Positions 8,771-17,882 of a stretch of DNA of 55,325 nt are shown in pieces. A program made the position numbers and the translations under genes. The notes under the pieces were generated by a model. That model was not told where the DNA came from. It saw only the letters and a program-made list of their open reading frames with translations, and did not search any database. This stretch comes from Planctomycetota bacterium (GTDB lineage Bacteria > Planctomycetota > J058): NCBI GenBank assembly GCA_019636275.1, contig JAHBXY010000002.1, positions 120,213 through 175,537 on the forward strand. The letters are read 5' to 3'. The stretch's first letter is position 1; each line of letters begins with the position of its first letter.

Positions 8771-9168
8771 TCGAGCGCGGTCCCGACCACCCGCTCGAGC
8801 GCGGGCCAGAGGTCGTCGACGACGTGGGCGCGGCGGTCCTCGACGGGCAACCACGCGAACCCCTCGCTCGTCTGACGGCGGTAGGCGTCGAAGGCCTGGA
8901 GCGCGACCCGGAGGAGCCTGCGCCGGAGGTGCGGCCGCGCGAACGACCGCTCGTAGGCCAGGATCCCGTAGTAGAAGCACTCGGCGTCGGCGTCGATCGG
9001 GTGCTCGCGGTAGTGCGCCTCGAGCAGCGCGAGGGCCGCGTCCTCGTCGACCACGACGGCCGGGGCCGAGAAGTCGACGTAGCGCGCCCACACGTAAGCC
9101 TGCACGGCCTCGCGTGTGAGCGGTTCGGCGCCCACGGCGGGCGCCGTGAGCGTCATGGGATCGAGCAT
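8767..9168 (-). CDS. Hypothetical protein, coupled to desaturase (133 aa)
   Basis: Unrecognised family. The mainly helical sequence has an acidic middle (VVVDEDAALALLEAHY) and a motif 'ECFYYGILAYERSF' reminiscent of a TPR-like helix pair. There are no membrane segments or signal peptide. The ATG at 9168 has a GGGAGA Shine-Dalgarno sequence 6 nt upstream. The stop overlaps the TTG start of the desaturase, so the two proteins are probably made together. It may be an accessory or substrate-handling partner, which is inference only. Confidence 0.6.
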   Translation of the reverse strand: MLDPMTLTAPAVGAEPLTREAVQAYVWARYVDFSAPAVVVDEDAALALLEAHYREHPIDADAECFYYGILAYERSFARPHLRRRLLRVALQAFDAYRRQTSEGFAWLPVEDRRAHVVDDLWPALERVVGTALD

Positions 9169-9509
9169 GATGGGTCTCCCAGCCTGCGAAGTAGAGCGGC
9201 CGGGAGCAACCACAGGCGGATGCACGCGCCGAACCGCAGGCGACGCCCGCGGCTCTGCGCGTCAATGTAGCAGGTGTCGGCGGGGGAACGCGCGAGATTC
9301 CCCGTACGCGGCGCCTCGCGCCGGGCGGCGCGGCGGCCTGCAGCGGCCCGGGGGCAGGCGCCTGGAGGCCCCGCGGACCGAGTACGACGAGGCCTGCTTG
9401 TGACGCCGCCCGACGGGAGGACAATGGAGGTCTCGACCTCCTCCCTTCGTCTGCGCCAGTCGCGCTCCCGTCGATCCCGGAGCCAGGAGGCCGCGCCGGA
9501 GGTCCCGCC
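9169..9509. other. 341-bp divergent intergenic region, no gene seen
   Basis: Lies between the minus-strand orphan/desaturase pair and the plus-strand CheB-CheR kinase, so it should contain promoters for both. On the minus strand a TTGACG hexamer (plus-strand complement near 9258-9263) is a possible -35, but no convincing -10 follows. I see no open frame with a Shine-Dalgarno sequence and no strong hairpin. Confidence 0.4.
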
Positions 9510-12500
9510 GTGCGACCCGCACAAGCACCCAGCGACGCCGCGGCCGCGCCCGTGGTGGTCGCCCTCGGCGCGTCGGCCGGAGGCCTCGAGGCCCTGCGGC
9601 AGCTCCTGGCCCAGGTGCCCGCGGACTCGGGCCTGGCGTTCGTCGTGATCCTGCACCTCGACCCCGAGCGGCCGAGCATGCTCGCGCAGATCCTCGGCGG
9701 GGTGACGCCTCTCGACGTGGTCGAGGCTGCCGACGGCATGCCCCTGGCGGCGAGCCGCGTCCACGTGATCCCCCCGGGCGTCGACCTCGGCATCCGCGGG
9801 GGGGTCCTCTCCCTCGTCGCCCGGCGGGCGAGCGCCGGGCGGCACCTGCCGATCGACACGTTCCTCCGCGCCCTGGCCGACGACCGCCAGGCGCGGGCCA
9901 TCGGCGTCGTCCTCTCCGGCTCCGGCGCCGACGGCACCGAGGGCCTGCGCGCGGTCAAGGCCGCGGGCGGGATCGCCATGGCCCAGGAGCCCGACTCGGC
10001 CCAGTTCAGGAGCATGCCCGCGAGCGCGATCGCCGCCGGCGTCGTGGACTTCCGGGGGACCCCGGCCGAGATCGCCCGCGAGCTGGGGCGCCTCGGCCGC
10101 CACCCCTACCTGATCGCGCGGCGAGCGGACGCGGGCGAGCCCGAGCCGCTCGAGGTCGCGGAGGGCCTCGCGGAGGTGCTCAGGCTCGTGCGCCAGCGCG
10201 CGGGCATGGACTTCGGCGGCTACAAGCGCACGACCGTCCGGCGCCGGATCGAGCGGCGCATGGCCCTGCGCCGGGCGGGCGGGCTGGAGGAGTACCTCGC
10301 CGCGCTCCGCGAGGACCCGGCCGAGGCCCGCGCCCTCGCCGAGGACATGCTGATCCACGTCACCGCGTTCTTCCGCGACCCGGCAGCGTTCGAGGCCCTC
10401 CAGGAGCGCGCCCTCCGGACGCTGGTGGCGCGCAAGCGGGAGGTCCACGGCAGCTCGATCCGCGTCTGGGTGCCGGGGTGCTCGACGGGCGAGGAGGCCT
10501 ACGCCATCGCCATCTGCCTGCTCGAGGTCCTGCCGCCCGCGGCCGAGGGCGTCTCGATCAAGGTCTTCGGGACGGACCTGAGCGGCGAGGCGATCGACGC
10601 GGCCCGCGCCGGCGTCTACCCGGCGGCCGTCATGGGCGACGTGTCGAGCGAGCGCCTGGCCCGCTTCTTCGACCCGGCCGAGGGCGGCTACCGGATCGGG
10701 AAGCGGATCCGCGACCTGTGCGTCTTCGTCAAGCACGACCTCACCCGCGACCCGCCGTTCGCCCGGCTCGACCTCATCAGCTGCCGCAACGTCCTCATCT
10801 ACTTCGACGCCGAGCTCCAGCGCCGGGTGCTCCCGGTCCTCCACTACTGCCTCAACGAGGGCGGCTACCTGTTCCTCGGCCAGAGCGAGGCGATCGGCGG
10901 CTTCCGCGACCTGTTCGCCCCGGTCGACGCGGCGCACCGGCTCTTCACCAAGGTGGGCGACAGCCGGCCGGGCGTCCTCACCCTCTCCACCGGGCGCGAG
11001 GCCGACCTGCGGGGCGCCGACCGCGCCCCGCTCGACCGGCGGCACCCCGCGCGCGAGGCGCAGCGGCAGGCCGACCACCTCCTGCTCGCGCGCTACGCCC
11101 CGGTGGGCGTGCTCGTGAACGAGCGGCTGGAGGTCGTGCAGTTCCGCGGGCGCACGGGCGCCTACCTCGAGCCGCCGCCGGGCCAGCCGCAGGCGAACGT
11201 GCTGCGCATGGCGCGCGAGGGCCTCGCGCCGCACCTCCACGAGGCGCTCGAGCGCGCCAGGGCCGAGGGCGTCACGGTCCGCCGGGAGGGGCTGCGGGTC
11301 CGGGCGGGCGACGAGGTCCGCGGCGTGAACCTGGAGGTGATCCCCCTCCAGGGGGCCCCCGGGTCCACGGAGCGGCACCTCCTCGTCCTGTTCGAGGCGC
11401 CGGGCGCGAGCGCCGCGCGGCCCGCGCGGGCCGCCGGCGCCGCGGAGGCGGAGGTCGCGGCCGAGGACCTCGAGCGCCTGCGGACCGAGCTGGGCGCGAC
11501 CCGGGACTACGTCCAGTCGCTCCTCCTGGACCATCAGACGACCGCCGACGAGCTCGCCGCGACCAACGAGGAGCTCATCGCGGCCAACGAGGAGCTGCAG
11601 TCCACCAACGAGGAGCTGCAGAGCGCGAAGGAGGAGCTGCAGTCCACGAACGAGGAGCTGAGCACCGTCAACGACGAGCTCCGGCACCGCAACGCGCAGC
11701 TCGACCAGCTCGCCAGCGACCTCGTCAACGTCCTCGCCAGCGTCGAGCTCCCGCTCATCATCGTCGACCTGGAGCTCCGGGTGCGGCGCTTCACGCCGAC
11801 CGCGCGCGAGGTGGCCCACGTCCTGCCGGGGGACGTGGGGCGCCCGCTCGAGGACCTGAGGCTCCGGGTGGACGTGCCCGACCTCGGCCGCAGGATCCGG
11901 GAGGTCGTCGACTCCCTCGCGCCGGGCCAGTGGGAGGTCCAGGCCCAGGACGGCCGGTGGTTCCGCATGCACATCCGGCCCTACCGGACGACCGACCAGC
12001 GGCTCGACGGCGCGGTCCTCTCCTTCGTCGACATCGACGCCCTCCGGCGCGCCCTCGGCGAGGTGGCGGCCGCCCGCGACTACGCGCGGGGCATCGTCGA
12101 GACGGTGACGGAGGCCCTGGTCGTGCTCGACGCCGGGCTCCGCGTCGTCTCGGCCAACGAGACCTTCTACCGGGACCTCGCGCCCGACCGGCGGCCGTCG
12201 GACGGCGTGAGCCTGTTCGACCTCGGCGGGGGCATGTGGGACGTCCCGGCCGTCCGCCGGGCCCTCGAGGAGACCCTCGCCGCGGGGGCGCCGTTCACCG
12301 GCCTGGAGCTCCGGGCGACGCTCCCCGACGGCCGGCCGAGGGCGCTCTCGCTCACCGGCCGCCGGTTCTCGACCGAGGCCCCCGCGGAGGTCGGCCGGCC
12401 CATGGTCCTGCTGGCGATCGTCGACGTGACGGACCTGCGCGGGCTCGAGGCGGAGCGGGCCCGGCTGCTCGAGTCCGAGCGGCAGGCCCGGCGGGAGGCC

Positions 12501-13652
12501 GAGCGGGCGAACCGCGCCAAGGACCTGTTCCTGGCCACGCTCTCGCACGAGCTCCGCACGCCGCTGAGCACGATGCTCATGTGGGCCGAGTACTTGAAGC
12601 GCACGCCGAGCCCGGACCCCAACCTGGCGAACGCCTTCGCCGCGATCGAGCGCGCGGCGAAGGCCCAGGCGAAGCTGATCGAGGACCTGCTGGACGTGTC
12701 GCGGATCGCCTCGGGGAAGCTCCTCCTCGACCTGGGGCCGGTCGAGCTCGAGGGCGTCGTGCGCGGCGCGGTCGAGGTGGCCCGGCCGACGGCCCTGGCC
12801 AAGTCCCTGGACCTGCAGGTCGCCGTCGAGGGGCCGCTCGGGCCCGTCTACGGCGACGCCGCCCGGCTGCAGCAGGTGGTCCAGAACCTGCTCGCCAACG
12901 CCATCAAGTTCACCCCGCGCGGCGGCCGCGTGTCGGTCCGCCTCGAGCGGCAGGGCGACCAGGCCCGGATCAGCGTGAGCGACACGGGCATGGGCATCCC
13001 GCGCGCGGTCCTGCCGAAGCTCTTCGGCCGGTTCGTCCAGGCGGACAGCTCCGTGACCCGCACCCACGGCGGCCTCGGCCTGGGGCTCTCGATCGTGCGC
13101 CACCTGGTCGAGGTCCACGGCGGCGAGGTGCACGCGGAGAGCGAGGGCGAGGGGAAGGGGGCGACGTTCACGGTGACGCTCCCGCTCGGCGCCGGCCCAC
13201 CGGGCGCGCCGACCCTGGCGGCGGTCGCGCGGGTGATCGACGGGACGCGCGTGCTCCTCGTCGAGGACGACGACGACACCCGCGAGGCCTACGCGGCCAT
13301 GCTCCGCGAGCTAGGCGCCCGGGTGCGCGCCGAGGCCTCCGCCGCCGCAGGCTTCGCGGCCCTCGCGGACTTCCACCCGGACGTCATCCTCTCCGACATC
13401 GCCATGCCCGGGGAGGACGGCTTCAGCTTCATCGAGCGCGTGCGCCGCCTGGACCGGGAGCGCGGGGGCGAGGTGCCGGCCGCAGCGGTCACGGCGCTCG
13501 CGGGCGACGAGGACCGCCGCCGCGCGCTGGAGGCGGGCTTCCAGCTCCACGTGGCCAAGCCCCTGGACGCCGGGCGCATGGCGTCCGTCGTCGGCGCGCT
13601 CGCGGGTCGGGGTCCCGGCTCGCGGAGCCCCGCGTCGGCGCCGTCGTCGTGA
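9510..13652 (+). CDS. CheB-CheR-PAS-histidine kinase-receiver fusion protein
   Basis: 1380 residues, cytoplasmic, no membrane segments. Domains in order: a CheB methylesterase (about 10-200, with GASAGG, HLDP and GSGADGTEG); a CheR methyltransferase (about 220-485, with VPGCSTGEEAYA and ISCRNVLIYF); a coiled coil built from four NEEL-type repeats (about 685-740); two PAS domains; HisKA with LSHELRTPL; a HATPase with NAIKFTP and a GLGLGLSI motif; and a receiver with the acceptor Asp in VILSDIAMP. The GTG start has GGAGG 7 nt upstream. Such fusions are known sensor kinases without chemoreceptors nearby. No flagellar or MCP gene is visible, so a role in chemotaxis proper is unlikely. The attached receiver may act in a phosphorelay or as feedback. 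Confidence 0.93.
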   Translation: MRPAQAPSDAAAAPVVVALGASAGGLEALRQLLAQVPADSGLAFVVILHLDPERPSMLAQILGGVTPLDVVEAADGMPLAASRVHVIPPGVDLGIRGGVLSLVARRASAGRHLPIDTFLRALADDRQARAIGVVLSGSGADGTEGLRAVKAAGGIAMAQEPDSAQFRSMPASAIAAGVVDFRGTPAEIARELGRLGRHPYLIARRADAGEPEPLEVAEGLAEVLRLVRQRAGMDFGGYKRTTVRRRIERRMALRRAGGLEEYLAALREDPAEARALAEDMLIHVTAFFRDPAAFEALQERALRTLVARKREVHGSSIRVWVPGCSTGEEAYAIAICLLEVLPPAAEGVSIKVFGTDLSGEAIDAARAGVYPAAVMGDVSSERLARFFDPAEGGYRIGKRIRDLCVFVKHDLTRDPPFARLDLISCRNVLIYFDAELQRRVLPVLHYCLNEGGYLFLGQSEAIGGFRDLFAPVDAAHRLFTKVGDSRPGVLTLSTGREADLRGADRAPLDRRHPAREAQRQADHLLLARYAPVGVLVNERLEVVQFRGRTGAYLEPPPGQPQANVLRMAREGLAPHLHEALERARAEGVTVRREGLRVRAGDEVRGVNLEVIPLQGAPGSTERHLLVLFEAPGASAARPARAAGAAEAEVAAEDLERLRTELGATRDYVQSLLLDHQTTADELAATNEELIAANEELQSTNEELQSAKEELQSTNEELSTVNDELRHRNAQLDQLASDLVNVLASVELPLIIVDLELRVRRFTPTAREVAHVLPGDVGRPLEDLRLRVDVPDLGRRIREVVDSLAPGQWEVQAQDGRWFRMHIRPYRTTDQRLDGAVLSFVDIDALRRALGEVAAARDYARGIVETVTEALVVLDAGLRVVSANETFYRDLAPDRRPSDGVSLFDLGGGMWDVPAVRRALEETLAAGAPFTGLELRATLPDGRPRALSLTGRRFSTEAPAEVGRPMVLLAIVDVTDLRGLEAERARLLESERQARREAERANRAKDLFLATLSHELRTPLSTMLMWAEYLKRTPSPDPNLANAFAAIERAAKAQAKLIEDLLDVSRIASGKLLLDLGPVELEGVVRGAVEVARPTALAKSLDLQVAVEGPLGPVYGDAARLQQVVQNLLANAIKFTPRGGRVSVRLERQGDQARISVSDTGMGIPRAVLPKLFGRFVQADSSVTRTHGGLGLGLSIVRHLVEVHGGEVHAESEGEGKGATFTVTLPLGAGPPGAPTLAAVARVIDGTRVLLVEDDDDTREAYAAMLRELGARVRAEASAAAGFAALADFHPDVILSDIAMPGEDGFSFIERVRRLDRERGGEVPAAAVTALAGDEDRRRALEAGFQLHVAKPLDAGRMASVVGALAGRGPGSRSPASAPSS

Positions 13653-13832
13653 GCGGACGCCCGCGCGCGACGGGCCGCGGCATGACGGAGGGCACCGTGT
13701 TCGACCTTGGCGCGTGACGACGAGGTTCCTCCTCTTCACCTCCCAGGAGGTCGACTCGCTGGCCCGCGAGCGCAGGGGGGGTGGCGTCGAGTCGCTCATG
13801 AATCGCCGATCGGCGATCGGGCCCGCGTCGGC
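13653..13832. other. Convergent intergenic region, nothing recognised
   Basis: 180 bp between the 3' ends of the sensor kinase and arsC. The sequence contains GGTTCCTCC/GGAGGTCG-like patches, but I cannot define a clear terminator hairpin or gene. Confidence 0.3.
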
Positions 13833-14240
13833 TCAGCCCCGCGCCCAGCCCTCGCGCGCGACGAACCCGCGCACGCGCTCGCGCACCTCGTCGCGGATCC
13901 GCTGCACCGCGTCAGGCGACTGGCCCTTGGGGTCCTGGAGCGGCCAGTCCTCGCGCGTCACGCCCGGGACGACCGGGCAGGCCTCGCCGCAGCCCATGGT
14001 GATCAGGAACCGCGCGCCGCGGGCGAGCTCCGGGGTGAGCCGGGTCGGCGTCGCGCCGGCGAGGTCGAGCCCGACCTCGCGCATGGCCTCGAGCACCTCG
14101 GGGTGGACGCGCGCGGCCGGCGCGGTGCCGGCCGAGATCGCCACCGCCTTGGCCGGGTCGGCCGTCGCGTTGAAGAAGGCCGCGGCCATCTGCGAGCGGC
14201 CCGCGTTGTGGACGCAGGCGAAGACCACCCTGGCGCTCAC
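13833..14240 (-). CDS. arsC: Arsenate reductase ArsC, thioredoxin-coupled low-MW phosphatase type
   Basis: 135 residues. Reduces arsenate to arsenite. The P-loop C9-VHNAG-R15-S matches the CX5R phosphatase signature. A second and third redox cysteine are C84 and C88 (MGCGEACPVV), matching the three-Cys relay of the Staphylococcus-type enzyme, and D103-P is the general acid loop. The GTG start overlaps the aquaporin stop (GTGA). It is the last gene of arsR-aquaporin-arsC, so arsenite would be produced next to a channel that lets it leave. Confidence 0.92.
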   Translation of the reverse strand: MSARVVFACVHNAGRSQMAAAFFNATADPAKAVAISAGTAPAARVHPEVLEAMREVGLDLAGATPTRLTPELARGARFLITMGCGEACPVVPGVTREDWPLQDPKGQSPDAVQRIRDEVRERVRGFVAREGWARG

Positions 14241-14995
14241 GCGCGCCTCCCTTCCGTGGTGACGGCGGCGTCCTGCGGCACGACGACGTCGGCCGCCCTG
14301 GCCGGCAAGGCCGGGATCAACCAGGAGAACAGCGCCGTCGCCGCCGCCGCCCCGAGGAGCTGCGCGGCGACGAAGCCCGGCGCGTCGGCCGGCCGGATCC
14401 CGGCGAAGGTGTCGGTCGCGGCGCGGGCGAGCGTCACGGCCGGGTTGGCGAACGAGGTCGAGGCCGTGAACCAGTAGGCGGCGACGATCCACGCCGCGAC
14501 GGCGAACGGCACGACGTCGGCGCGCCGGCGCGCGCAGGCCCAGATCACGGCCAGGAGGCCGAAGGTGGCCACGAACTCGGAGACCAGCAGCGGCAGCCCC
14601 TCGCGGGCCGTGCGCGAGGCCTGAAACAGGGGCTCGCCGAACATGAAGTCGCCGAGCCCCACGCCCAGGAACGCGCCCGTGACCTGCGCCAGCGCGTAGG
14701 CGCCCGCCTCGCGCCAGGGCAGGCCGCCCTCCCAGGCGTCCGCGAGGGTCACGGCCGGGTTGAGGTGCGCGCCGGAGACCGGGCCGAAGGTGAGGATCAG
14801 GGCGACCAGCGCCGCGCCCGTGGCGATCGTGTTGGCGAGCAGCGCGACGGCGACGTTGCCGCCGGCGAGCCGGTCGCCCATGATCCCGGAGCCCACGACG
14901 GCCGCCAGGAGCAGCGCCGTGCCGACGAGCTCGGCGACGAGGCGGCGGGGCAGGTCGGGGCGGGCGACGGCCGCGCGTGGGTTGGCTTCGCGCAC
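14237..14995 (-). CDS. aqpS: MIP-family aquaporin/aquaglyceroporin in ars operon (AqpS-like arsenite channel)
   Basis: 252 residues from a GTG at 14995, which has GAGG just upstream and lies 7 nt after the arsR stop. Six hydrophobic segments and two NPA boxes are visible (GAHLNPAVTLADAW and SFANPAVTLARA), the hallmark of aquaporins. No ArsB or Acr3 pump is present in the cluster. The arrangement arsR-aquaporin-arsC matches the known Sinorhizobium meliloti system, where AqpS lets arsenite flow out down its gradient after ArsC reduction. Substrate assignment rests on this context. The second NPA loop continues VTLARAATDTFAGI, which places Arg a little after NPA as in the selectivity filter region. 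Confidence 0.88.
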   Translation of the reverse strand: MREANPRAAVARPDLPRRLVAELVGTALLLAAVVGSGIMGDRLAGGNVAVALLANTIATGAALVALILTFGPVSGAHLNPAVTLADAWEGGLPWREAGAYALAQVTGAFLGVGLGDFMFGEPLFQASRTAREGLPLLVSEFVATFGLLAVIWACARRRADVVPFAVAAWIVAAYWFTASTSFANPAVTLARAATDTFAGIRPADAPGFVAAQLLGAAAATALFSWLIPALPARAADVVVPQDAAVTTEGRRA

Positions 14996-15002
14996 GGCTG
15001 CC

Positions 15003-15341
<339 letters not shown>

Positions 15342-15350
15342 GGCGCATGG

Positions 15351-15379
15351 ATCGTAGATCGGCGATAGCCGCTGCGCAA
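15351..15379 (-). promoter_or_regulatory. Candidate arsR promoter
   Basis: On the minus strand TTGCGC (15379-15374) and TACGAT (15356-15351) are separated by 17 bp, with the arsR ATG 9 nt beyond the -10. GATC-TAC-GATC around the -10 is a short dyad that could be part of an ArsR operator. Both hexamers are imperfect, so this is a tentative call. Confidence 0.4.
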
Positions 15380-15383
15380 GTCC

Positions 15384-15542
15384 TCGGAGCGACGAAGCCA
15401 ACGACGCTCGCCGGCGAGAAGTGAGGCGAGGCAGCGGAGGCCGAGGCGAGGCGGCGCGCGCGCGGGCGACCTCGTATCGGCATACTCCTCGCCCGCGCGC
15501 GCCGCCGCGGCCAGCATCGTCCCCCGCAGCCGTCGAGCACAC
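15384..15542 (-). repeat. Dispersed GC hairpin repeat, copy 2 (upstream of arsR)
   Basis: Begins on the minus strand with GTGTGCTCGACGGCTGCGG. It contains arms rich in alternating GCGCGC around a loop with GTATGCCGATACGA, and ends with CGCCTCGGCC-type sequence and a GTCGCTCCG tail. It lies directly after copy 1, separating arsM from arsR. See the matching copies at 15603-15739, 24530-24650, 33041-33185 and 52718-52788. Confidence 0.75.
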
Positions 15543-15602
15543 CACTCAGAGCGTATGAAGAAATCGACGCTCGCCCACGAGTCCTGGTGACCAGCCTTCG
15601 AT

Positions 15603-15739
15603 CGGAGCAATGAGCGAGGCTGCGGCCGCGGAGGCTGAGGCGAGGCGGCGCGCGCGCGGGCGACGTCGTATCGGCATACTTCTAGCCCGCGCGCGCGCCG
15701 CCCCGCCCAGCATCCGCGGCCGCAGCCGTCGAGCACACC
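15603..15739 (-). repeat. Dispersed GC hairpin repeat, copy 1 (directly after arsM stop)
   Basis: On the minus strand the element starts at the base after the arsM TGA with GGTGTGCTCGACGGCTGCGG. It forms an 18-bp perfect stem (GGCGGCGCGCGCGCGGGC pairing with its complement) around a loop containing TATGCCGATA, and ends near GCTCATTGCTCCG. No open frame is conserved between copies. It may be a terminator-like or mobile miniature element. Confidence 0.8.
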
Positions 15740-16567
15740 TCAGCAGCACCCGCCGGCGGACGACGCCGGCGCGCAGCAGGCCGTGGCCGGCCTCGTGGCC
15801 GAGACGCGCACGCTCACGATCGCGTCGGCGGCCTCGCGCAGCGCCGGGCTCACGCCCTGCGCGATCGGGTCGGGGCCCTGCAGGAGGTCGTCCACGCCGA
15901 AGCCGGCCTGGGCCTCGATCGTGACCGCCTCGAAGCCCACCTGCTCGAGGATCGCCCGGTACTCGTCGATCGTCAGCGCGCCGGCCAGGCAGGCCGTCCA
16001 GGCGGCCACGTCGCGGCGCGCCTCCTCGGGCAAGGGCCGCGTCGTCGCCACGTCCGACACGCGCAGCCGGCCGCCCGGCTTCAGCACGCGGAGCGCCTCG
16101 GCGAGCGCCCGGGCCTTGTCGGTCGACAGGTTGATCACGCAGTTGGAGATCACGACGTCGGCGACGCCGTCGCGCAGCGGCAGGTCCTCGATCACGCCCT
16201 CGCGGAACTCGACCTGCGCCAGGCCGAGCCGCGCGGCGTTCTCGCGCGCCCGCGCGAGCATCTCCGGCGTCATGTCGACCCCGATCACGCGCCCGGTCGG
16301 CCCGACGCGCCGCGCGCAGAGGATCGCGTCGAAGCCCGCGCCCGCGCCCAGGTCGACCACGACCTCGCCCGGCTTCAGCTCCGCCACGGCCGTCGGGTTG
16401 CCGCACCCGAGGCCCAGGTTCGCCCCCTCCCCCGCGGCCACGTCGGCCTCGTCGTAGCCGAGCTTGCGCGCCGTCGCCGCCGGGCTGCACGCCCCCGGCC
16501 CGCAGCACGACGTCCCGCTCCGGGCGACCTCCGCGTAGGCCGCCTGCACCTGGTCCCTGGTCGTCAC
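15740..16567 (-). CDS. arsM: Arsenite methyltransferase ArsM
   Basis: 275 residues. Transfers methyl groups from SAM to arsenite, giving methylated and volatile arsenicals. The SAM loop is VVDLGAGAGFD (70-80), followed by IGVDMTPEML and VLKPGGRL. Candidate arsenic-binding cysteines are C55 (LGCGNP), C143 (SNCVINL) and C193 (TACLAG), whose spacing resembles known ArsM enzymes. The protein also has an N-terminal CCGPGAC cluster and a Cys-rich end (ATACCAP...GGCC). It precedes arsR-aqpS-arsC on the same strand but is separated from it by two repeat copies, so it may have its own transcript. Confidence 0.9.
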   Translation of the reverse strand: MTTRDQVQAAYAEVARSGTSCCGPGACSPAATARKLGYDEADVAAGEGANLGLGCGNPTAVAELKPGEVVVDLGAGAGFDAILCARRVGPTGRVIGVDMTPEMLARARENAARLGLAQVEFREGVIEDLPLRDGVADVVISNCVINLSTDKARALAEALRVLKPGGRLRVSDVATTRPLPEEARRDVAAWTACLAGALTIDEYRAILEQVGFEAVTIEAQAGFGVDDLLQGPDPIAQGVSPALREAADAIVSVRVSATRPATACCAPASSAGGCC

Positions 16568-16680
16568 GTGTCCTCCTCTCGCGGCGCCGCCCCGGCGCCT
16601 CCGTCCTGTCAGACGAACACGCGGCCGGAAGGACGCACCGCCGGCGGGAAGGGCCGGTCGCGGCGGGAGTCGGCGTCAGC

Positions 16681-16959
16681 TCACGCGTCGGGCCCGGTCG
16701 GGGGCGGGCGCCGGGGGAAGCGGCCGGCGACCTCGTCGGTGCGCGCGTCGACCTCGGCGAGGGTGCGCTCGAGGCGGTCGCGCAGGCCCGCCAGCTTGCC
16801 GGCCCAGGAGCGGAGCCCCTCCTCCTTGGCCTCGGCCCAGCGGGTGAGCTTCGCCTCGAGGACGGCCCGCAGGCGGTCGGCCTGCTGGTAGACCTCCTCG
16901 AAGTCCTGGGCCACGTCCTCGACCACGTCCTTGGCCGGGTGCTCCTCGTCGACCCCCAT
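16681..16959 (-). CDS. Small helical hypothetical protein (92 aa)
   Basis: Unknown. An almost entirely helical, charged sequence with heptad-like spacing (FEEVYQQADRLRAVLEAKL, LRDRLERTLAEVDARTDEV) and a Pro-rich tail suggests a coiled coil. The ATG at 16959 has a strong GGAGG 5 nt upstream, which argues that it is real. It lies 113 bp upstream of arsM on the same strand, but nothing links it to arsenic. Confidence 0.6.
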   Translation of the reverse strand: MGVDEEHPAKDVVEDVAQDFEEVYQQADRLRAVLEAKLTRWAEAKEEGLRSWAGKLAGLRDRLERTLAEVDARTDEVAGRFPRRPPPTGPDA

Positions 16960-17048
16960 GCGGACCTCCTGCGCCGAGGTACTCTAGCCCGCGGCCGGCG
17001 CCCGCGCACCGGCGCCGCCCGTCGAACCGCGAGCCCGCGAGGGACCCC

Positions 17049-17699
17049 ATGGAGCGCCGCCTCGAGCCCGAGGTCATGGACGACCCGGCGCAGGCCCTGG
17101 CCTACGCGCGGGCCGACTTCGAGGCCAGCAACCAGGCCTTCGCCGACCGCTGCCTGGCGGCGCTCCGGGGCGTCGAGCGCGGGGTCGTCGTCGACCTGGG
17201 CTGCGGCCCGGCCGACATCCCCCGCCGCCTCGTGCGCGCGCTCCCGCCCGGCGTCCGCGTCGTCGGCGTGGACGCGTCGCGCGCCATGCTCGCCCTCGGC
17301 CGCCAGGCGGTCGGCGACGAGCGCCGGATCGACCTCGTGCGCGCGTACCTGCCCGACCTGCCGCTCCGGCCCGGGGCGTGCGCGATCGTCAGCAACAGCC
17401 TCCTGCATCACCTGCCGGACCCCGCGCCCTTCTGGCGCGCCGTCGCCGCGCTCGGCCGGCCCGGCGCGCCCGTGGTCGTGGGCGACCTGTTCCGGCCGGC
17501 GAGCGAGGCCGAGGCGCGGCGGATCGTGGACGAGGCGGCCGTGTCGGACGACCCGCTCCTCGAGCGCGACTTCTACGCCTCGCTCCTGGCCGCCTTCACC
17601 CCCGACGAGGTCCAGGCGCAGGTCCGCGCGGCCGGCCTCGACCTCGACGTCGCCGTCGTCAGCGAGCGCCATCTCGTCGTGCAGGGCCGCTTGGCGTGA
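17049..17699 (+). CDS. Class I SAM-dependent methyltransferase
   Basis: 216 residues, Rossmann-type. Motif I is VVVDLGCGPADI (about 54-65), motif II VVGVDASRAMLAL, and post-motif 'IVSNSLLHHLPDP' and 'PVVVGDLFRP' match small-molecule methyltransferases. An N-terminal helical extension (ALAYARADFEASNQAF) is common in the methyltransferase-11/25 families. The substrate is not predictable. It is divergent from the 16681-16959 gene and not obviously part of the arsenic operon, since it lacks the ArsM cysteines. Confidence 0.85.
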   Translation: MERRLEPEVMDDPAQALAYARADFEASNQAFADRCLAALRGVERGVVVDLGCGPADIPRRLVRALPPGVRVVGVDASRAMLALGRQAVGDERRIDLVRAYLPDLPLRPGACAIVSNSLLHHLPDPAPFWRAVAALGRPGAPVVVGDLFRPASEAEARRIVDEAAVSDDPLLERDFYASLLAAFTPDEVQAQVRAAGLDLDVAVVSERHLVVQGRLA

Positions 17700-17882
17700 T
17701 CGGGCCCATGCGCCTGTCCGGCTGGATGCGTCCCAGTTCCAGCCCGTGATCTTCTCGGGCCCTTCTTTTCAGCCATGGCGGACGTCGCAGCAAGGTATGT
17801 CGGCGTAGGCGGTTGAGCCCCGGCATGCCCGTCGCTCAGGGGACGGGCGCCCTCGTCCGGGAAGCGAGGGAAGGGAGGCCCG

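Noticed and set aside
9153..13133. 1326-codon minus-strand open frame opposite the CheB-CheR kinase, and a 1079-codon frame on the plus strand
   Set aside because: Both are shadows of the motif-rich fusion gene; translations are Arg/Pro/Gly-rich or Leu/Asp/Gly-rich without any domain.
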